From Patiria miniata (taxonomy: Eukaryota > Echinodermata > Asteroidea > Valvatida > Asterinidae): DNA of 64,000 bases. Both the position numbers and the translations under genes were made by a program. The stretch is taken from positions 21,452,927-21,516,926 of the forward strand of contig NW_024037063.1 in assembly GCF_015706575.1 (NCBI RefSeq), given 5' to 3'. Under the pieces are notes generated by a model, which had not been told where the DNA came from, searched no databases, and saw nothing but the letters and a program-made list of their open reading frames with translations. Shown here in pieces: positions 35,501 through 47,500 of the stretch; the first letter of the stretch is position 1, and every line of letters starts with the position of its first letter.

Positions 35501-38500
35501 ACTTTGCATAACTGCAGCTACAGTAGTTTTTAAAAGTAAACGCGTGGCATTGTACTGGTAGCCTCATACATATAATGTATAGATTTAGGGGTTAGTTTTC
35601 CAGATGTGCTGTAGTCTGTCTCTGTTTAACTGTTTAACCACACTCTGTCAAACTGCCATTGTGCACTGCTTGACCATTCAGCTTCACAAACACTGGCTCC
35701 TGAGAAGACCCTGTAATCCAACACAAACATCTCCAAGACAAATTTGAAGTGCGGCTTGTGATGTGCTTTGAATCACTTGTGAAAACACTAACAAATGGTG
35801 CATCATCCATGTTCTATGATGCGTTCTGTGTTCAGGACACACAGCCTCAGTGGTTTCACTTCAGTCATTTCAACATTTGAAAAATAATGGATCCGTTTCA
35901 GAGCAATTTTTTGCCACTACCGGCGTGACAGACGTGACAGATTTACACTACCTTTTTTTTTCAAAGGCCTGACACAACCATAAAGGTGTAACCATCTATG
36001 TTATGTATGAAGTCAAAGTAAACACTCTATATTTTTAAATTAAAAAACAATCCATGAAACTAGAGGATTCATTGGCTGTATAGTGACAAAACAAAGTGAA
36101 ATCAGCGTGACGGACGGGACTGAAATTACACTCCATATTTTGAAAATGACTTTCCCTGGGAAATTTAATATTTCTTTCTTTTAAAGCTGATTGAACACTT
36201 CACTTCGTACTTGTTTTGTAATTCAAAACATAGAACTGGAAACACCGGGCTCATTAATGTTGTGACAGACGGGACGTGACAGACATGACATTTTTATATG
36301 CTGAATAAATGTAGGCACAAGCTTTTATTATTTTTAAGAAGAACATGTAACGGTACATGTAGTATATTAAAAACCGGAAGAGTCTACAAAAAATGTACAC
36401 GTATGTTCCACTTTTTTTTAACAGGTGATTGAAAAAATGTGACAGACGGGACCAAAAATATAACAAATGGGCAAATGTGACATTTGTATATATGTATGTG
36501 CTGAATAAATGTAGGCACAAACGTTTATTATTTTTAAGGACAGAAGAGTCTACAAATAAATGTACATGTATGTTCAACTTTTTTTTAAACCTAGAGGTGA
36601 TGTGACAGACGGGACAAAAATACCGGTACTTAACAAATGGGTAAAATGCGACAGACGGGACAGAGTTTGAGATGAAATATCAGATCAACTATACAGCTGT
36701 ACATCAAAGGATTTTTTTATTTTACTTTGGTGAGGTCACCTTGATTAGAAGATAGGAATTCAAGTTTGAACCAAAAAGATCTTTTCATGTAAAAACTACA
36801 CAACTTTTTCATGTTTTTGTGTGACAGATGGGACATTGCAACGTCGGTTTTTTTTCAAAATGGTGCAAGACTGTGATGTTTCATCTTTTGGTTTAAAAAT
36901 CTACGTAGTGCCTCTCTTGACTTCCACCGCTGTGACCCGGATTTGATTCCTGCCTGGGCCAATGTGGATTGGGTTTTCAGTCCCTGCCTGATTCTGTGGG
37001 TTTTCCTTGGAATATTGTTCTGGGGTTTCCCCACATCTGAAACTGTAATTTTTTTCCATTGTCTCCTCTAAACTTTGCCCATTGGGAGACCAGTGGATTC
37101 CACTGAATGGTCTACCCAGTTAAAATAAGAAGGAAAAACAACTATTATCATTCATACCTTTGACCAAGTTGTTGGGAACATCGACTTTAACACACCAACT
37201 GTTCCCCTTGACAGCTTTTCCTATTAAAGTCAATATGACTTCAATCAATCCCAACCCACCTGTCGTTCAGGTTGCTAGGTGTTAAGTAGTCTCAGAGAGT
37301 CATTTTTCACTGTCAGACTACACTTTGGCACCTTGCCCATGTTGACATAATTGATAAGTACTGTAGACAGGTTGTTTTATGACATGGTGGTGCTGCAATG
37401 AACTTGTACGTACACAATTTTAGTATGGATTTTTTGTTACTGTGCGTACAACTTCTGTTCGCATTTTTGCCTGAAATTACATACTTTTTTGTGTAGTTTT
37501 TTGTAAGGGATTTCTGTTCATGGGTAAGTCTAAGAGAAGGTCTCCTTGTTACAAAACACTGTGTTTTCTTTAATTACAGAATAATCGCAAAGACTAATAA
37601 CATAAACATTTTTGTGGGTATTCTCCTTACAAATGCCCAACAGTAGAATAAAAAAAACGCTGAATTCCATGAATACTTGTATCTTAGAGAGTAATACCGT
37701 GCGATGTATGAATGCCCTCTTGTTCAAAAAGTGCATGCAAAACATGGTGTTTGTGCCCTTGGGCAAGACACTTAACAACAAGTGCCTCTCTTCACCCAGA
37801 ATTACTGTATAATGGGTCCCAGTGAAGGTAGAGGACCAAATGCGCACTGATATCGGCTGCGTGGTCTCGTGACGTGATGGACAGGGGAATAATTGTAGAT
37901 TGGTTGATAGAATCGAAAGCGAGATTCATAAGCATTCAATTGTATTCTTTAAATTAAAAGTAAAATATATTTCCAGCGTTATGTAATGTCTGTAATACTG
38001 GTAGAGCTCAGTGAATAAACCTGAAAATGTATTTTTTTAAATCTCATACACATCCATCATCTAGTAATGGTCAAGGAGATTAGGCCAAACAAAAAAAGTC
38101 TCCGGTTTCTGGTATGGAGCTTGCCCAAAAAGTGGTGCGGCGACGCGGCTTTTTTTTTTTTTTTTTAACCTGATTTTTTTGCTTCAAATGTCGGCTGATG
38201 ACTGCAAATGGTGCCCGACTAAACTTAGTGCAAATATATGGGAGTCCAGAGAGGCCACATAAAGCTTATTCTCGACCATAACCCAATCTAAAAACACGTT
38301 AAAATTGTGCAGCAGCAGGATTCCAGTCAAACCAGTGAGTTTGGCGGTTTTGAGACATCATCTTTCATTGAAAAAAAACTTTTTCATTTTGCCGACGCGC
38401 ATGGCTACGGCGACGCGCGCGCAGACCAGAAACCGGAGACTTTTTTTTTTTGGCCTTACAGACTAGGACTTTTGGATCATTTCTCTGAATCATTTTAAAT

Positions 38501-41500
38501 TATGGCTGTGTTACGGACATTCCAATGCCTTTCATAACGCTGGAATTGCCCTAAAACTTTAGCCGTAAAACACACAAAGGTAAAATATTGCCTTCATGGA
38601 GAGAAAAAAATGAAAAGAAAAGAAGTAAATTAAGATGGGAAGCATTGCAGAATTTCATAAAGATCAGGATACATTGTAGTTTACTTGGGATTGTAGCTGT
38701 GCGTGTTACCGTTGCAGTGTGTGGTCCAAACCATCCAATATTTGTCCTCATCAAACATTCAGAGGCTGGATTTGTTGTGACAGGATCAGATTTCAGGATT
38801 CAGCTTCTGTTTCCATGGCAAGGAGAAAAATAAATAAAAAGGGAACCACTGTGTTTTCAGTGTAAAAAGAAGGGGGGGGAATTCAGAAAAATTTCAATTA
38901 TGTGGCCTATAACGCGTTGACTAAAAACAAATCTGAGATTTGCTGTTGCAACTTGTGATAATAGCTTGTCGTCATTGGGGGAATTTTCTGACAAAAACTT
39001 TTAGAATCACTTCATTGATGAGTTAGTCATACGGGTATCTCAAGATGTAGAGATCTGTTAATTCCCCCCAAGTTGTTCATTTATTCCTCACCATTTCAAT
39101 CATGCAAAACATGGTGACTGCATTATACGTTCCTGTCAAAAATAATACCTCTGTATATTCATAACTTTTTGAGCAGATGTTATTGTGAATTAGACACTTA
39201 AAGGGAATATACATGTACAACATTTGCAAACATCGAAAAATAAAACTACCAAGTTTTCAGGAAATACCTTACTAGGATGTTGGTAAATGACAGTCTAAAG
39301 CATCCTGTAAAACTATGGCACCTGGTGTGAAGTCATTTTCAAGAAACTGGTATTTTTGTATACATTTCCAACGATGATCGGCCACCGTTGGTCGACCACC
39401 GTTGGAAAAACCTAACTGTTTTTCAACTACTGCTCCAAAGTTACCTTCTTTCAGTCTAATTTTGTTTGCTATTGGTTACATGTTCATGAACGGGTGCAGG
39501 CCAGCTAGACTGGTTCCCTTACCTTACAATTTCCCGGCATCTATACATTGATCCATTTTATCTTTAGTGGAGTCGGAGAACCAGACTACTTGAACATTTT
39601 TCTTTTTCTTCGTTTTTCCAGCATTTTCGAACACAAAACTTCAAACATGTTATTGTAACAATATTTGATCTATTATACTAACCCCTCAAATAGTTCATTT
39701 CTGAAAATTACAGCAAAAGCCAATGATGTACATTCCCTTTAACCCTAAGCCCTATGCCCTTTTTCGGGGAACCATCCTCAGTCCTCCAAAATCCTCCAAA
39801 GTTTGCGCTTACATCTATGTACGTACGTATGCTCAAATGAAGGATACCCACTTCCGCAATCTTTCAAAATCCTGCAAAAGCCCTGCCTCTCAAAATGCAT
39901 TCAGCCTCAATCCTCTAAAATACTTCCCTTTCTTCAAACACTATTCATCCTCAATCCTCCAAACTCAACCGATACTGAATGTCTGTGTGCCCTCAATCCT
40001 CCACAATCATCTAAAATTGTATGTTGCGTTCTGCCTCAATCTTCCAAAATCCCCTAAACTGCCCGGAGGACATTCGAGGATTGAGGAAGGCTGGGCCTTA
40101 AGTGATTTTCCAATGCACGTCTATTTTTCTTATTATTTTTGATTGTTCTATTGCAGGAACATCCGAAAACTCCAGAGGAATGGTTAGTTGAACCACTACA
40201 GCGGCTGTCTCTTGGCATCAACAACGACCAATCAGAATGCTTGCAGAACACCAAAGGCATCATGGGTACCCATAGGCCACTAGTGTACATGTCGGATCTA
40301 CCCGACACTTCCCACACCCCAGCACAGACGCCCTCACAGCACCCTGAACAATGCCTTGCATCTGGTAATGCAGAGTTAATTTTTAACCCACAAATTTTTG
40401 CACTGGTGTCCTTACATATGTCAGCAGATGTTGAATTGTGCCAATGATTTGATAATGATGTATTTAAACACAGCCTTTTAAAAAAAACTGACATAATTTG
40501 GGGGTCGTTAACTTTGGATTTGTAAAAATTAATTCACAAAGGTGATAAACGTTTTAGAAGAATTTGTTTGCCGATTGAAAAAAAAAGCGAAGAAAATAAT
40601 CCTATCAGTCGATATCCGACCCAATTACTGGTATCTCTCCAAAAAATGTCTGCACAATGCATTACCCAGCACGCCCCACTAGCACAACAGATATCACAAA
40701 AGGCTGCTTATTTACACCAGCAATGACGCGGTCAATACATGAAGTAGTAAGCAAATCAAACCAGTCCATACAGCAATGGACTTTGTTCATTTCCCCTTCG
40801 AGTCCTGTGTAACTATGACGCTATGATGCCCTGGTTTCAAGTTTGGCACAGACACAGGTGAATTGACAAACCAATCCACCCAATTTTTTGCCACGATGTT
40901 TGTTTAACTCTCTAGGTTCTTGCTTTCTTCAAACAGTGCAGCGTGTGGAGGAGTTGATTATTCACAGTCCTGTGCCTCCGTCGGATGTGCCATACTATTC
41001 CACATCGTCATACAATCGACAAATAATCTACGATCAACCCTTTGACAATCATGACCATTTCATAGACGGGTCGTACAGGCAAGCAACCAATCCAGCATAC
41101 AGCAGACACAATCAGTCCAACTTTCAACAGGAATTTATCATCCACGCAACAAGAGACGTCCAAAGTTTCAGCTCATGCAAAGATTATCCAGATGACAACG
41201 ACGGAAGCGATCAACACTGGTCAGATACGTGCATCACACCCAGTAAACAACCCAGTGGATTAGGGTCTGTCCCAGATGTGAATTTAGATGCACTCCTACA
41301 GCAGCCAGAATACCCATCAGAGGACCTAAATGGCAGGTGGTATGCACCTGACTCCAATGGCTGGATCGAAGTACAGTCTCACAGGCCAACAAGCTTATAC
41401 AGCCAACTGACCAACCCTTCCAAACTGTTGGGAGTAACACCAATTCCACAACAAAACCTTGATATGTATTGGACAGAGGCAGCAGGTTTAGATAATCAGG

Positions 41501-44500
41501 AATTCATTGCCTACCAAACTGACATGGAGCATCACCGTGCAATCGAATCAGACAAAAATCAGTCAACCTCGAGACCTGCAAGGACCTCGAATATCAGGAT
41601 TGGGAATACCAGCTTGCCTTTCACCGGGACTCCTTCACATGTGACATCCTCCTACTCAAGTGAAAGCTTCCTGCATCACCAGCCCCGAAGCTCAGGTTCT
41701 TCAGATGTCTCTCAACCACTGGATTTCGATCTTCGGGAACTCGACCAATTTGATGATGCTGACTTGTACAGGTTCTCAGAAACAGATGACTTTGTCCATT
41801 CCAAGCCTGTGGACGGTCTGTATGCAAGATCCACTCCGGCAAAACTTGACAAGAATGGCGTCTCAAGAGCATCTGAGAAATCAGGAAAGAGCAGATCAAG
41901 GAAGAAACTGGATGAGGAAAAAGAGACAGAAAAACAAGATGAAGATAAAGACTTGTGTGAGTTGAGAACCGGAGAGGGGCCTACAAACAACTGGAATAAT
42001 AACAATATTGCAGTATTTGATAATGGGCTTCAAACGAGATTGACCTCTTCAATGAAGATGGTGAGCAAAAGTAGTGATGATGCGAGAACAGACCAATGGA
42101 AAGACTCCAAGGTGTCATCATCACCAACAGCGGTTACATCACCATCGACGGTTACTGTCAACGCAGCTGTGCTTCACACAAAGCTGCAGTGCAGTTTGGA
42201 GTCTGGTGCTCTTAACCTGGCCAGCCTTATCAAGGAATCTTCCATTAGTGATCAGTTGATTTTCCCACGCTATGATCCCGCTTCTGACACCAAAATGTCA
42301 CCACTGAGGCATTCCTACCCCTCAAGTCCAGGACAAGCACTCACGTTGGATGACCTGAAGCTAAGCATATCTCCAAATGATCTGAGGCTAGAGAGAGCCC
42401 CATCCTTCAGAAGGACCAGAGCAGACAACACAGCTCAGTTTTCAGCCGTGAGTGTAAGACACCGGGACAAAAACAGGTCACCTTCTTATGAATATGCAAA
42501 TAGAAGGTCAGTGCCATCAACAAGAACCCACAGGACAAGTGAAGCCACGGGTTTCATACGAAGCAGGAATTTTGTTGACCGGAGTTCACACCAAACCCAA
42601 AGTGGAAACACTGGTAGGACACAACAGAGAACAAAAAATAATGTAAGTATTAGAACCTGAATTGTGATACATGTACTAGATATATTCTGCTGTGTGTGAA
42701 TATTAAATTCTTGACAAACAACATCCTGTTGATCTGTTCTTTGTGGCCACAAATCCCCGCAATCAAAGTTTTTTTTTATAACTCAAACTTTAACCAGTTT
42801 GCGCCGGGATTATTTTGACAAGAACGGAACAAGGTACGGGATTAATTTTCACTCGACCTCAAGCCAGGCGGGTTGAAGCCATCACCCCCGGGCAGCACAC
42901 TCATATTTCCGGCCTCACTGGCTGCGAGTGGGTCGCTGACAGATATTTCTGGCCTCACTCCCTGTGTGTTTATCTGTTGTCCATTCCGAATACTGCCAAA
43001 CCTTTGGGTGTATTTAGTCATCCGGCGCAAACTGGTTAAAATCATTTTGAAATTCCAACACTATTGTTTCCCCACACTCTCTGTGGTAATTTTTAAAAAT
43101 ATATTACTGTGTTTCCATCATTTTCAATTTTGCTGAATTTGAGTAAACTTGCTGCTACTTGCAGGTGAAACATTTGAACGGAGTCCCTAAACCTCAGAAG
43201 TCTGCTGGTTTTCCAAAGAAAAGTTGCACACCAGTGACAGCATCAAAAAGGTTAGTGTTCAAGAGAAATGTTACAATGCCAGTATTCATCTTTTCTTTCT
43301 GGTGCAATTGGAAACTACAGAGTTGTAGTCAACTCGGTCACATGTCAATCACATGACATGTCAATCACATGACATGTCACAAGTGACAATGATGATAAAT
43401 GACAAAGACATGCTAAAGGTTACACTTAGTAATACTAATGTGGTGCTCATATGGCGCTTTTACCAAAGGTCTCAAAGCACTTCACAATTATTACCCCTGA
43501 TCATCAGGCCATGAAACCATTTTTCTGCAGCAGCTCGAGATCAGCTCATTCTGGTCTCTACCTTCACAGGTACCCATTTATACTCCTGGGTGGAGAGAGG
43601 CAATTGTAGTAAAGTGTCTTGCCTGAGAACACAAGCACCATGTTCCCCATCAGGGTTCCAACCCACGTGACACAGCACTTGAGTCGAACACCATAACCAT
43701 TGACCACAGCGCTCCACATTACATTACATTGTAATAGATGGTATTGGACGATGCAAACACTGATCAGTATGAATAGAGACAATGGGCGGGGGCAGCAGAC
43801 ACTGGCAGGGGACCAGTTTATTTAAACTTCTGCAAATGTCTGTAAGAGTAAAGGTGGAGTGATGTGGTCCAATGGTTCGGTGTCCGACTCATCTGCTGTG
43901 GTGAGTGGGTCCAACCCTGACGTGGAACATGATGCTTGTGTTCTTGGGCAAGACACTTCACTACAGTTGCCTCTCTCCACCCAGGAGTATAAATGGGTAC
44001 CTGTGAAGGTAGAGACCAGAATGCGCTGTTCTCGAGCTGCTGCAAAAACTGGTCTCATTGCCTGGTGAACAGGGGTAATAATTGTAAAGCACCATGTTAT
44101 TATAAAAAAATATAGAAACACTACTGTATCTCAATCCTGTTTGTTTTCTTGATCAGTCTCAGCCCCTTGGCCTTATCAAGCAGTCACAGCCCCAGACAGA
44201 CATTCTCCATTCTCTGGGCATTCAAGATCCTAGATATTCTCCACAGTGCATCGCCAGATAAGCATGAAGAACTCGTCACCAAGGTAGACAAATGTACTTT
44301 TAAAGGAATAATAATTGTAATTATATTTTTGACTGCTGTGCAATTCCGTAAATTCGGATGTGCATGTCAGACATTTTTGACGAGCTGCTGTTGGAAAAGT
44401 GAATGTGATAGTACATCACTAATAATGTGACGTCTAACATGTCTAATAAGTAGAAAACAATTACAGACCAAACTAAGGTACATGTACACTGTACCACCAC

Positions 44501-47500
44501 CTTAACGACCTTGTACATCATGTGGTCGGAGGTACGCAGAGGATTGGATTTTACGAAATTGTCCCTACTGTGAACAAACCTGCCATTCAATATGTTGTTT
44601 TGCCCTTCACTGACGTATTTTTATATAAATACTGTATACTCAGTGTTTTCCCAAGTGATTGTGAGAAACAAATTCTGAAACTGCTCAGGTGGGACTCGAA
44701 CCCACAACCTCCTGCTTACTAGTGCAGACGTCTTATCACTACCACCGAGCTTGCCGGGGTGGGCTGGCTGGTTCGAGTCTAATATAGCAGCGGGCACTGC
44801 AACCAAACTTTACATTAACTGTTAATCCATGATTCATACTTGAAGCCATTTGCCATATTGTTTGTGTGTTGTTTTTCCAGCTGTACTGGTTCCGCCGATG
44901 GCACAAGAATGTTCGTCTGATCAAGACACGACAGGAAGAAAGGGAAGAACAGCGCGACAGGTCAGTTAGGAAATCCACAATCATTTTGTTTTTTTCCTGG
45001 AGAATAAAAAATCTGGTGAAGTTTTATCATTTCCAAACAACAAATTATAGAGTGAACCTATTTCTATCAAAACATATATGTAGTTATTCATTAAATTCTT
45101 GCAAGAAAATTAACAGACTTTTATAAATACATGCTGAAAATTTAAAATAAATCTAATCGTAAAGCGTAACATCCATGAGTGTTCTACAGCGCCTATATCT
45201 CATTAATTGATTCAGCTAACATTACCTTAACCATGCGTGTTGTTCATAAAAGCTAGAGTTGTAACAAAATATGTAAATTTCTTTCTCTGCCAGTATTTGA
45301 CTTTGTTGTTTCAAATTGGTTTTAGGCTCGGAGTAACGATGAAATTGCCCATTTTCGAAGTTGCCATTTTATTTCAACTTTTTTTGCAGAGCCACATCCC
45401 ACTACAAGATACAGCTGATGACAAGATGTCTGCAGGCCTGGAAACTGGCTCCACCGTGCCACAAGAGGGCGGCAGACAAGCTGCGAGAGACGCATCTGCT
45501 GAAGAAGGCACTGCACGGACTACGGTGGGCTGTAATGCAGAGCAGCTTGGAGATGGAGGGCGCTGTTTCAAGATGTGAAAAGTTTGTCAAGCGTCGTCAC
45601 TTTGGCACTGTGAGTATTTTCTCAAATTGTGCCCCATCATTCAAGGTCTTGATACAATTTTTGTAATTTACTAGGGTAAGGTCACTTGAGGAAAGTTATT
45701 TTTTTTAACCCTGTCTTTCTGTTTTCAAATGCAGTGGCGTGATCTGTATCAAGTACGGACTGAGCGTGCCCAGTTACTTGAGAAGCTCGCTGCGAAGCAT
45801 TCCATTGCAGTGACTTTTCAGACGTGGAAAGATCGGTACAACTTGGCGCAGAAAGATGGCATCGCTAGACTGCACTACAAGTAAGACATTGGCAGTTTCT
45901 TAGTTTCATCTTCAGTCTAGGCTTCAGGAATTTATAAGCCCTTAACTTTGGGGGCTCATTCCCATGTTACCTTGGGAAGTATTTAAAGTCAGCGTTAATG
46001 CCATCAATTTATTTGATTGTAAAAACTTTAAGCTTCAGCCATATTTGTACAAGTTCTTTGCACAACATTATATAATAAAAGCACTGATTGTCACCACGAT
46101 GTGCCTTGCTCTGTGCTATGACCCCTAACCATGTAGACTTCGACACAAGCCTGAAAATGTGAGCAGAATATAGAAGTGTTCAACAAATATCTCACCTCGT
46201 GCAAAGTCTGTAAAAACTCTGCTTCACCAGCACGACAAGCGGCTACTCCTTTCAAAAAATGAAATTATTCCACCTTTCTTTTGGCAGAGTCAGCCTCCTA
46301 AGCCAAGGCTTCCAATGTTGGAAGCTATTCACCAGCCAATCCAAGGTCAAAGGTTACCGTGGTGAGATGAGCCGGGTTCACCATGAGGAGAAGATAGTTC
46401 AGAAGGCATGGCACGTCATGAGGGCGGTGTATACACAAACGCAGAGAGCTAACAGTCACTACAGGCAAGTACTGATTAATTTCATTCAGCAAGTCAAGAG
46501 ATTATCAGATTGTTATAAAATCAATATTTTTTTATTGTAATAATTTCACCACTATACCAAGAAGGGTTCTGCTAATGTCTAGGCTTTAGAAGTAGTTAAA
46601 CGAACCCTTTCGCACTATTTTCCTTGTACCAATCTTCTCATTTTTTTTTCGGGGGGATAATATACAGTCAAAAGCTCCTATCTGCTGTGATTCATACCTG
46701 GGTACGAGGCAGTCAGCTGGCCAAGGCAGAGCGACATCAGCAGCACAGCCAGGCACTGGAACTGAGACGACGTGGCCTCTTGAGGGCGCACTTCAAGCGT
46801 TGGAAGGAGGAGTTGCTTGTCATGCAGGTGAAGCAGAGGTTGGATAGAGTGCGCAAGAGGTAAGAGGGGCGTTAAATACATTAAGCTTAACTCTCCAATC
46901 TCTCTTGTCCATGAGCAGCCTAATTACTTCAATATCCTCCAATGGCAAAGAATTACAAGTGGAGTGCTTTGGCTTCGTGGTCTGGAGCATTGAATTTGTG
47001 GTCTGCAGGTAATTCTGCAGGTTGTGGGTTCGAGTCCAGCCCGGGGTTGTGGTGCGTGTGCCTTTGGGAAAGTTACTTTGTCACTCATTGCTTCTCTCCA
47101 CCCAGGAGTAAATGGGTACCTGTGAGGGCAGAGATGGTTATTGTAGTTGATTTTAGCTGCTTTGCGCCAAAATGGCAGCATTGAGTTGTATACCCCCAGG
47201 GAGCTGAGATTGTATTTGAAATGTTTCATTGGTCAGGCAATCAGGGCTAATAATAATGTAAAGTGCTTTGATCTTAGTTAAAAGCCCTAAATAAGTACCT
47301 GTTGTTGTTATAAACTCTAAGCATTTGAATCCTTCAAAATCCTTCACTTTTTGTCAGTGGACGCCTCTGCCGGGATCCTTCAAAATCCTCCAGTGGGTTT
47401 GCTGGCATGTTATCACATAATCAGATTTCAATGTACTTCAAAGTTCATTGACCTGTGTAACTCATTGAAATCCTTCATTGTTCTTGTATCTTGTTAGTTA

